Source: Rhodospirillaceae bacterium
GTDB lineage: Bacteria; Pseudomonadota; Alphaproteobacteria; MPNO01; UBA2964
Reading direction: 5' to 3'
Length of the DNA stretch: 16,317 bases
NCBI GenBank assembly: GCA_002712335.1
Contig: PATI01000078.1
Span: 1-16,317, forward strand
The notes beneath the pieces are model-generated. The model saw only the letters and a list, made by a program, of their open reading frames with translations, did not search any database and was not told the origin of the DNA. Positions 7,921-15,404 of this stretch are shown here, piece after piece (the stretch's first letter is position 1; each line of letters begins with the position of its first letter). A program made the translations under genes and the position numbers.

Positions 7921-8277
7921 ATTTCCAACACAGATTTTTTAAATGATTGATAATCAAAATAGCCTTAAACTGCCAGAGAGGCAGAGAGACAAAAAAACAA
8001 ACAATAATAGATTGATTAAATAAGGAACCACTGAAACATAAAACGGAAGCCCCATAAATAAGACTAATGTGAAGGGGTCAGTACAAATTTAGGCTAAAAT
8101 AGAGAAAACTACAGGTTTTATCTGGCTGCGATAAAGCTCTTCTTCACCGCAAAAATGGCCTTGATTGATAATCTAATAGCTGCATTTGCACATAAGACAC
8201 CCAAAGTTTCTTCGACAACCTACATTTAACCAAATCATTAGTCGTAAAAAGCAAAACCCAAACCATTCTGGTAGATT
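7921..8277. other. 357-bp gap between coxC and SURF1, no convincing gene
   Basis: No frame on either strand here encodes a recognisable protein. I looked for DUF983, which often sits between coxC and SURF1 in alphaproteobacteria; the minus strand shows only disconnected fragments: a cysteine-rich stretch near 8190-8225 and a 33-residue hydrophobic ORF near 7950-8055, neither a credible match. The gap holds an inverted repeat at 8115-8137 and a 12-bp direct repeat (7944-7955 and 8162-8173). It is not tRNA-like. It may contain a SURF1 promoter and the end of the coxC transcript, but I cannot assign either. Confidence 0.5.
8115..8137. repeat. Hairpin-forming inverted repeat downstream of coxC
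   Basis: TTTATC (8117-8122) and GATAAA (8130-8135) flank a seven-base loop TGGCTGC. On the plus strand the stem extends outward by a U-G and a G-C pair to eight base pairs. A proper U-run is missing on both strands, though the minus strand has GTAGTTTTCTCT shortly after it. It could be a weak end for the coxC transcript or a processing site. Confidence 0.35.
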
Positions 8278-9138
8278 CTAAATTGTAATTGCGTTACCTG
8301 CACCCCACCAATATATGCAACAAAATAAAAATAGCCATACAACGTCAACAAAATGCCAGTACCACGCTGCAGCCTCAAAACCAAAATGATGATCTGACTT
8401 AAAGTGATCTTTATATGTTCTATAGAAACAAACAATTAAAAATGTTGTCCCCACAATAACATGAAAGCCATGAAAACCAGTCGCCATAAAGAAAACAGTT
8501 GGGTAAATACCCCCCTTACCCGGACTGCCCTCCTCAAAAGCGAAACTGAAAGCAGCATGAGAATACTCATAACCCTGAACACCGGTAAAAATTAGTCCTA
8601 GGAAAATAGTCAGACCTAAGCCCTGCAAAACATGCTCTTTATTGCCTTCAATTAAGGCATGGTGAGCCCAGGTAAGTGTAACTCCCGAAGTCAAAAGAAT
8701 AAGAGTGTTAAGAAAAGGTAGGCTCCAAGGATCAAAGACAATAATTCCAGGGGGTGGCCATATTCCATTGATAGTTTCTGGTGGAAACAGACTTGCATTA
8801 AAGAAGGCCCAGAACCAAGCAACAAAGAACATTACCTCTGAAGCAATGAACAATGCCATCCCATAACGCATACCAATTTGTACTGGTATGGAATGGTGCC
8901 CCTGAAACGTCGCTTCCAAGGTAACGTCTCGAAACCAGAAAAACATAGTTAGAGCAACGCCGAGAAATCCCAGCGCCAATAACCAAGAGCCTCCTCCATG
9001 CATGTAAATGACGGTGCCGATAGCGAGCAAACCGGCACTAAGTGCCCCGACAATAGGCCAAGGGCTTGGATCGACGAGGTGCCAAGGGTGTTTATGTTCT
9101 GAGCCGTGCCCGTCAACTGAATCAGCGGTTAAATTCAT
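8278..9138 (-). CDS. coxC: Cytochrome c oxidase subunit III
   Basis: A 286-residue inner-membrane protein with seven predicted helices. It is subunit III of the aa3 oxidase, which binds structural lipid and sustains proton uptake through the D channel of subunit I. Conserved features are the N-terminal KHPWHLVDPSPWPI (16-29), the ASEVMFFVAWFWAFF segment (99-113) with the lipid-associated glutamate E101, TWAHHALIEG (156-165), and the C-terminal YWHFVDVVWLFLF (260-272). The length fits the alphaproteobacterial form. Its ATG overlaps the ctaG stop (ATGA), and GGGAAGA lies about eight bases upstream inside ctaG, indicating coupled translation. It is the last tightly packed gene of the operon before the 357-bp gap. 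Confidence 0.98.
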   Translation of the reverse strand: MNLTADSVDGHGSEHKHPWHLVDPSPWPIVGALSAGLLAIGTVIYMHGGGSWLLALGFLGVALTMFFWFRDVTLEATFQGHHSIPVQIGMRYGMALFIASEVMFFVAWFWAFFNASLFPPETINGIWPPPGIIVFDPWSLPFLNTLILLTSGVTLTWAHHALIEGNKEHVLQGLGLTIFLGLIFTGVQGYEYSHAAFSFAFEEGSPGKGGIYPTVFFMATGFHGFHVIVGTTFLIVCFYRTYKDHFKSDHHFGFEAAAWYWHFVDVVWLFLFCCIYWWGAGNAITI

Positions 9139-9743
9139 TTTAGTAATCTTCCCTTAGTTAATTTACCATATCCGTTTACTTCTTTCACAACTAGATTAGC
9201 TGTATTTTTTTCTTTATTTTTTACGGATCTAAAGAAGGTATATGACAATGTGATGCTCTTAACGTCATCCAAGCCAGTATCATCGTCGATAGCCGGGTCA
9301 ATATGAAACTGGACCGGAAAATCAACTGTTTGCCCTGCCTTTAAAATTTGCTCCGTAAAACAAAAACATTCAACCTTATTAAAATATTTTCCCGCCTTAT
9401 TGGGCACAACGTTAAAAGTTGCTGTACCTACTACATCATAATTCACAAGAGACTTCGCTTGATAATAAGCTAAAACTGGCTCGCCTACCCGTACGTTAAC
9501 TTTATTCTGCACCGGCCTAAAACTCCAAGGTAAATCAGTATTTATATCTGCGTTGAATCTCACGGTAACCTTGCGATTCAAAACCATATCTGGATTACTT
9601 ACAGCGACCTGAGTTGTTCCTCCATAACCAGTCACTTTGCAAAATAATTCGTAAAGAGGAACCGAATATGACGTTAAAGTGAACATACAGGCTAAAATAC
9701 AAAAAATCCCGAATACCGTGGTTTTTTTGCCTTTTCGAATCAT
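9135..9743 (-). CDS. ctaG: Cytochrome c oxidase assembly protein CtaG/Cox11
   Basis: A 202-residue copper chaperone that delivers Cu to the CuB centre of CoxA. It has a short cytoplasmic N-terminus, one TM helix (about 8-27) and a periplasmic immunoglobulin-like copper-binding domain. VPLYELFCKVTGYGGTTQ (28-45) contains the first conserved cysteine C35, and ECFCF (125-129) holds the paired cysteines C126 and C128 that bind Cu(I). PVQFHIDP and the final SYTFF block are also typical of the family. The ATG overlaps the stop of the small upstream gene (ATGA) and has GGGA eight bases upstream, so translation is probably coupled. No Sco1-type CuA chaperone is found in the window. Confidence 0.97.
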   Translation of the reverse strand: MIRKGKKTTVFGIFCILACMFTLTSYSVPLYELFCKVTGYGGTTQVAVSNPDMVLNRKVTVRFNADINTDLPWSFRPVQNKVNVRVGEPVLAYYQAKSLVNYDVVGTATFNVVPNKAGKYFNKVECFCFTEQILKAGQTVDFPVQFHIDPAIDDDTGLDDVKSITLSYTFFRSVKNKEKNTANLVVKEVNGYGKLTKGRLLK

Positions 9744-9871
9744 GTACCTGATCCCATTCTAACAACCGAGATCACATAAAATAAAATTACCATACCAATT
9801 AGTACAATTAGTAATGCACGGTTGCGCCTTTTTTGCCGAAGACCTTGATTTTCCTTTTTGTCCATAGTCAT
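9740..9871 (-). CDS. Small single-TM protein of the cox operon (CoxF-like), 43 aa
   Basis: The minus strand between ctaB and ctaG contains a 44-codon ORF starting at the ATG at 9871, with a second in-frame ATG at 9865. It begins 10 bp after the ctaB stop and ends in a TGA that overlaps the ctaG ATG as ATGA. The product has a basic N-terminus with QKRRNR (13-18), one hydrophobic helix ALLIVLIGMVILFYVISVV (19-37) and a short tail RMGSGT, predicting N-in/C-out topology. In other alphaproteobacteria a similarly tiny protein with a basic head, one helix and a V-R-M-G type ending sits at exactly this place and is variously called CoxF/CtaF or left hypothetical. Its role is unproven, presumably oxidase assembly or stability. 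Position, overlap and topology all support a real gene. The ribosome binding site is weak. Confidence 0.82.
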   Translation of the reverse strand: MTMDKKENQGLRQKRRNRALLIVLIGMVILFYVISVVRMGSGT

Positions 9872-9881
9872 AAACCACTGA

Positions 9882-10796
9882 TCACGCGCTAAAACCTGCC
9901 GCTTTATCTACCACTAAAGTTGTAAATATGAGAAATAAATAAAGAATTGAAAAAACAAATGTAAGGCGTGCATATTTTTCACTTGAATCACGATAAATTG
10001 CTAACGTTAAAGAAACAAAAGCTAACCCCAAAAATGCAGCGATAAAACCATAAAACCAGCTAGACATGCCCAATAAAGTGGGCGCCAATGTAATAGGCAC
10101 TAATAGCACCGTATAAAGTATAATTTGCCGTTTAGTCTCACGTTCGCCAGCAACTACCGGCATCATAGGAACGCCTGCTTTTTCATAGTCACCACGCCGA
10201 TACAGGGCCAAAGCCCAAAAATGAGGAGGGGTCCACATGAAAATAATAGCAAACAGAATGATTGAGCTTAAAGAAATATCACCGGTCACCGCTGACCAGC
10301 CTACCATAGGAGGGAAAGCGCCCGCTGCTCCACCAATGACGATATTTTGAGGAGTACGCCGTTTTAGCCATATAGTATAAATAAAAACATAAAAGCAAAT
10401 AGTGAACGCTAATAACGCTGCCGCAGCCCATTCTACAGCTAAACCCATAACCATTACGGACCACGCCCCCAATGCAACTCCAAAACCAAGTGCTGCGCCG
10501 GGCTGTATCCTTCCATTTGGAATTGGTCGCGCTGCAGTACGATCCATGACAGCGTCAATATCTCTATCATACCACATATTAATTGCACCTGAGGCACCCG
10601 CCCCTACTGCTATGCACAATACCGCCACTATTGCAATAACTGGATGTATACTGCCCGGTGCTAAGTAAAGCCCAGCAAAGGCGGTAAATACCACCAATGA
10701 CATAACGCGAGGTTTTAATAATGCAATGTAATCTCCAACGTCACCATCCGCCGATACAGTACCCGATAATGTTATGTTGGTAGACTTTTCAGACAC
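9882..10796 (-). CDS. ctaB: Protoheme IX farnesyltransferase
   Basis: A 304-residue polytopic enzyme of the UbiA prenyltransferase superfamily. It adds a farnesyl group to heme b to make heme o, the precursor of heme a. The first Asp-rich motif runs from N73 through [15 protein letters not shown] (77-91), with the D-x-x-x-D pairs that bind Mg-diphosphate. The second conserved block is [11 protein letters not shown] (188-198) followed by [13 protein letters not shown] (202-214). About nine TM helices are visible. The start is GTG at 10796, supported by AAGGA seven bases upstream (family proteins commonly have such a 20-residue head). It lies 30 bp after coxA and 10 bp before the small CoxF-like gene, consistent with one operon. 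The CtaA heme a synthase needed for the next step is not in the window. Confidence 0.97.
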   Translation of the reverse strand: MSEKSTNITLSGTVSADGDVGDYIALLKPRVMSLVVFTAFAGLYLAPGSIHPVIAIVAVLCIAVGAGASGAINMWYDRDIDAVMDRTAARPIPNGRIQPGAALGFGVALGAWSVMVMGLAVEWAAAALLAFTICFYVFIYTIWLKRRTPQNIVIGGAAGAFPPMVGWSAVTGDISLSSIILFAIIFMWTPPHFWALALYRRGDYEKAGVPMMPVVAGERETKRQIILYTVLLVPITLAPTLLGMSSWFYGFIAAFLGLAFVSLTLAIYRDSSEKYARLTFVFSILYLFLIFTTLVVDKAAGFSA

Positions 10797-10826
10797 AATT
10801 CAATCCTTAACCTACTCTATGCATTA

Positions 10827-12431
<1,605 letters not shown>

Positions 12432-12447
12432 CTATTCACTTTCTTAC

Positions 12448-13326
12448 TTAACGTGGCGAGTTATTTAATTTAGCGACCTCACGCCGCTTTTGTTTTAATG
12501 GCTCTAAGCCAGCTGCTGCCCGCTGTGCGGTCACCCAATTTGCAAATTCCGACTTGGAGACAACCCGCACTTTGATGGGCATAAAACCATGATTTTGTCC
12601 GCAAAGTTCAGAACACTGACCGAAGTAGATCCCCATTTTTTTTACATTAAACCAAGTCTGGTTTAGCCTACCAGGAACAGCGTCAATTTTAACTCCGAAT
12701 GCCGGAACAGCCCAAGCATGCAAAACATCATTAGATGTAACCTGAACGCGAACGTTGGTGTTAACTGGCACGACAACCTCTGCGTCGGTTTCGAGTAACC
12801 TCTTTGGGTTTTTTATTTTATTTTCTTTAGCCCATTGTTTTAGATCAGATTCCCCGATCATGTTTGCAACAAAAGAAAAGTTTCCGTGATCCGGATACTC
12901 ATACCCCCAATTCCACTGATTACCTATAGCTTTGATTGTCATATCCACTTTCGGCAATACATCGGCTTTATACAGTAATTTAAAAGATGGCACGGCAATT
13001 ACGACTAAAATTATAACAGGAACTATAGTCCAAGCCATTTCGAGCGTAGCATGGTGAGTTGTCTTTGATGGTACTGGATTTCTTTTAGCACTAAACTTCC
13101 ACATGGTATAAAGTAAGAGTGCGAGGACAAATACCGTGATTAGTGTAATGATCACTAAAAGCAGGTCGTGAAACTCATGCACGTCCTCCATTACGGAAGT
13201 CACCGCAGGCTGAAAATCTTTTTGCCAAGGCACCGCAGAAGACGCTGAAGCGCCTGTTATCATCAGTCCACTTGATAAACCTAAAATATTTAAAACCACT
13301 GCCGAAATAATCCTATTAAACCTCAT
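12448..13326 (-). CDS. coxB: Cytochrome c oxidase subunit II (CuA)
   Basis: A 292-residue subunit that accepts electrons from cytochrome c at the binuclear CuA site. With the ATG at 13326 it starts MRFNRIISAVV and has a clear signal peptide ending near GASASS. Two TM helices follow (about 55-77 and 98-118), then a periplasmic cupredoxin domain. The CuA ligands are H203 (LHAW), C238, E240, C242, H246 and M249 within CSELCGQNHGFMP. WNWGYEYP is the aromatic patch for electron entry. An in-frame TTG at 13359 would add 11 charged residues in front of the signal peptide; I prefer the ATG because GGGA lies seven bases upstream and the signal peptide then begins the protein. It is the first gene of the operon, so its promoter should lie in 13327-13592. 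Confidence 0.97.
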   Translation of the reverse strand: MRFNRIISAVVLNILGLSSGLMITGASASSAVPWQKDFQPAVTSVMEDVHEFHDLLLVIITLITVFVLALLLYTMWKFSAKRNPVPSKTTHHATLEMAWTIVPVIILVVIAVPSFKLLYKADVLPKVDMTIKAIGNQWNWGYEYPDHGNFSFVANMIGESDLKQWAKENKIKNPKRLLETDAEVVVPVNTNVRVQVTSNDVLHAWAVPAFGVKIDAVPGRLNQTWFNVKKMGIYFGQCSELCGQNHGFMPIKVRVVSKSEFANWVTAQRAAAGLEPLKQKRREVAKLNNSPR

Positions 13327-13592
13327 CCCTAAATCCCGTTTTCTGTCTGTAAGTTCCAAAACATTATCTTCGTTTTATGCAGTTAATAACAAAATCTTCT
13401 AGTTCTAGTCATTTAATCCTGAAATCTTCAATAAAAGTTTCCGACATACTAACCCAAGCGGTGGGGCTGCTGATACCGTAAGCCGCCAACGCGACCGTAT
13501 GTCGCAACTGCAATAAAAATAATTTGTTGGTGGTATTTTGCTAAGGTTTTTGGGTAAATTAAAAAGCGTGAATACTCTGAAAGGATTATCAA
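13327..13592. promoter_or_regulatory. Divergent regulatory region between coxB and tldD
   Basis: This 266-bp spacer must carry promoters for the cox operon (leftward) and tldD (rightward). For tldD, TTGCTA (13538-13543) and TAAAAA (13560-13565), 16 bp apart, are a weak sigma-70 candidate, and AAAGGA seven bases before the GTG is a good ribosome binding site. I found no convincing coxB promoter. The AT-rich flanks enclose a GC-rich island at about 13441-13505 with strong inverted repeats. No FNR-type TTGAT-N4-ATCAA palindrome is present. Confidence 0.45.
13442..13504. repeat. GC-rich inverted-repeat island, possible structured RNA or operator
   Basis: CGACATAC (13442-13449) and GTATGTCG (13497-13504) are a perfect 8-bp inverted repeat enclosing 47 bases. 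The whole element is about 60% GC inside a spacer far richer in AT. Internal alternatives exist: GCGAC (13491-13495) with GTCGC (13501-13505) around a five-base loop, CGGT (13459-13462) with ACCG (13475-13478), and GGCT (13465-13468) with AGCC (13481-13484). Several of these exclude one another. I do not recognise it as a known riboswitch or small RNA. A relic of coding DNA is an alternative, because frames stay open across it on both strands. Confidence 0.5.
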
Positions 13593-15026
13593 GTGACTAT
13601 CTTAGAAATTACTGACCAAATTTTCTTTAATAAAACCGAAATGGATCAGGCTAGGTTAGAAGGAATTGTAGATGATGTTTTAGATAACACCGATGATGGC
13701 GAATTATTCATGGAATATCGACAATCAGAAGGTTTATCGTTCGATGATGGACGTTTGCGGAGTGCGTCCTATGATACTACTCAAGGTTTTGGACTAAGAG
13801 CAATTTCTGGGGAGGCAGTGGGTTATTCCCATGCATCGGAGCTTTCAGAGGAAGCTGTCAAGAGGGCTGCAAATACTGTTCGAGCTGTAAAAAGTGGTTA
13901 TAGTGGAAAATCTGCAGAAGAACCTCGAGGTAGTAACCTATCTCTCTATACGGATATGAACCCGTTGGGAGAGGTAAATTTTGAAGATAAAGTAGCTCTG
14001 CTTTCAGAAATTGACGCATACGCGAGGGCAAAAGATCCGCGGGTAGCGCAGGTTTCTGCATCAATTTCAGGCGAATGGCAGGTAGTCCAAATAATACGCA
14101 AGGGCGGCAAGAGAATGGCAGACATTCGCCCACTAGTTAGGCTCAACGTATCAATTGTAACAGTTGACGGAGACCGAATGGAAACAGGCAGCCATGGAAT
14201 GGGTGCGCGCACGGGTTATTCTAAGTTTATTCAACCTGACAGTTGGAAACTACAAGTAGATGAAGCATTACGGCAAGCTTTAATTAATCTTGATTCCGTT
14301 GATACACCTGCAGGAGAAATGCAGGTGATTTTAGGGCCTGGTTGGCCAGGGATTCTTTTACATGAAGCGATTGGACACGGACTGGAAGGAGATTTTAATC
14401 GAAAAAAAACATCCGCTTTTTCTGAATTATTGGGTAAACGCGTTGCTTCAAAAGGAGTAACTGTAGTTGATGATGGAACATTAAATAATCGTAGAGGGTC
14501 TCTTTCGATTGATGATGAAGGGACACCAACATCTCAAACTGTATTGATTGAAGACGGTATCTTGGTTGGATATATGCAAGACCGCCAAAATGCACAACTT
14601 ATGAATATGAAGCCCACCGGAAATGGCAGGCGCGAGAGTTTTGCACATGCCCCTATGCCGCGAATGACTAACACCTATATGATGGAGGGTGTTAACTCAC
14701 CAGAGGAAATTCTTGGTGAAGTTAAAAATGGACTATACGCTGTAAATTTTGGTGGTGGCCAGGTTGATATTACATCAGGAAAATTCGTGTTCACCGCATC
14801 TGAGGCTTACATAGTAGAGAACGGCAAAATTAAGGCTCCTGTGAAAGGTGCAACACTCATTGGTAATGGTCCTGATGCTCTAACCCATATAAAAATGATT
14901 GGTAATGATATGAAATTAGACCCAGGGGTTGGAACCTGCGGCAAGGACGGGCAAGGCGTTCCAGTAGGCGTTGGCCAACCGACTATATTATTGGATAACT
15001 TAACTGTTGGCGGAACATCAGCCTAA
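13593..15026 (+). CDS. tldD: TldD-family metalloprotease
   Basis: A 477-residue cytoplasmic protein of the TldD/PmbA family. With its partner PmbA (TldE), TldD forms a zinc-dependent peptidase known for microcin and CcdA processing. The metal motif is HEAIGHGLEGD (257-267), with H257 and H262 as zinc ligands and E258 catalytic. The third ligand is the C-terminal cysteine, C449 in GTCGKDGQ. The N-terminal SEGLSFDDGRLRSASYDTTQGFGLR block and NFGGGQVDITSGKFVFTASEAY near the C-terminus are typical. The start is GTG, supported by AAAGGA seven bases upstream; the size agrees with E. coli TldD (about 480). No pmbA is present in the window, so the partner must be elsewhere. It diverges from the cox operon and is followed after 85 bp by the DUF3126 gene. 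Confidence 0.96.
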   Translation: MTILEITDQIFFNKTEMDQARLEGIVDDVLDNTDDGELFMEYRQSEGLSFDDGRLRSASYDTTQGFGLRAISGEAVGYSHASELSEEAVKRAANTVRAVKSGYSGKSAEEPRGSNLSLYTDMNPLGEVNFEDKVALLSEIDAYARAKDPRVAQVSASISGEWQVVQIIRKGGKRMADIRPLVRLNVSIVTVDGDRMETGSHGMGARTGYSKFIQPDSWKLQVDEALRQALINLDSVDTPAGEMQVILGPGWPGILLHEAIGHGLEGDFNRKKTSAFSELLGKRVASKGVTVVDDGTLNNRRGSLSIDDEGTPTSQTVLIEDGILVGYMQDRQNAQLMNMKPTGNGRRESFAHAPMPRMTNTYMMEGVNSPEEILGEVKNGLYAVNFGGGQVDITSGKFVFTASEAYIVENGKIKAPVKGATLIGNGPDALTHIKMIGNDMKLDPGVGTCGKDGQGVPVGVGQPTILLDNLTVGGTSA

Positions 15027-15035
15027 CATTTTGTT

Positions 15036-15051
15036 CTTGTTAGCCAACAAG
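15036..15051. repeat. Short hairpin after tldD
   Basis: CTTGTT and AACAAG pair perfectly around an AGCC loop, ten bases after the tldD stop. No T-run follows on either strand, so it is not a standard intrinsic terminator. It may protect the tldD 3' end or mean nothing. Confidence 0.3.
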
Positions 15052-15111
15052 CACACTCTGAATTTAATGAATTAATATCAAAATTTTACCGCGGAGAGAT
15101 AGGAGACATAA

Positions 15112-15336
15112 ATGACTCGAAATGAAATAGCCCGCGTCCAATCCTATTTAAGAAGAATTTTTGCAAATAATGGGATCGAGATCGACATGCCGGAAAAAAT
15201 TGGGCAGCCAGTGGAGGTCAGGATAGGATCCGAACATATTGGAGTTCTTCACAGAGATGATGACGAGGGGGAAGTCTCATATTTCTTTGAGATGCCGATA
15301 CTTGAAGAAGATCTACCACCAGATATTTCTCGGTAA
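15112..15336 (+). CDS. DUF3126 family protein
   Basis: A 74-residue soluble acidic protein matching DUF3126, a short family found essentially in Alphaproteobacteria. The visible signature is RVQSYLRRIFANNGIEI (9-25), EVRIGSEHIGVLHRDDDEGE (35-54) and SYFFEMPILEEDLP (56-69). The family has no known function; the mixed alpha-beta pattern suggests a small single domain. The ATG has a strong AGGAG seven bases upstream, better than most genes here, suggesting good translation. It lies 85 bp after tldD in the same direction and ahead of a small terminator, so the two may be co-transcribed or it may have its own promoter. No catalytic motif is apparent. Confidence 0.9.
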   Translation: MTRNEIARVQSYLRRIFANNGIEIDMPEKIGQPVEVRIGSEHIGVLHRDDDEGEVSYFFEMPILEEDLPPDISR

Positions 15337-15346
15337 TTAATAATTT

Positions 15347-15369
15347 AGATCTAAAGATCTCTTTTTTTT
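15347..15369 (+). terminator. Small intrinsic terminator after DUF3126
   Basis: AGATC (15347-15351), a TAAA loop and GATCT (15356-15360) form a short stem followed by C and eight Ts. It lies 11 bases past the DUF3126 stop. The stem is only five pairs and AT-rich, so termination may be partial, but the T-run and location fit. On the opposite strand there is no T-run, so it would not stop gshA. Confidence 0.5.
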
Positions 15370-15404
15370 GGATTATTCGATCATTTGTCTGAGTTAATAA
15401 TCCC

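Noticed and set aside
7947..7957. TTGATAATCAA palindrome as an FNR box
   Set aside because: FNR sites have four bases between the half-sites; here there is one, so the spacing is wrong.
7943..8023. Plus-strand 26-codon ORF starting MIDNQNSLK
   Set aside because: Short, low-complexity, no ribosome binding site and no family resemblance.
7950..8055. Minus-strand 33-residue hydrophobic ORF (MGLPFYVSVVPYL...) considered as a DUF983 remnant
   Set aside because: No zinc-ribbon half precedes it in frame, similarity is only generic hydrophobicity, and AT-rich DNA readily gives such frames.
13442..13504. Reading the GC-rich island as a tRNA or signal recognition RNA
   Set aside because: No TpsiC arm, anticodon arm or conserved SRP tetraloop sequence can be placed on either strand.
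13858..14212. Two overlapping minus-strand frames of about 90 codons
   Set aside because: Both are antisense shadows of tldD with no recognisable domains.
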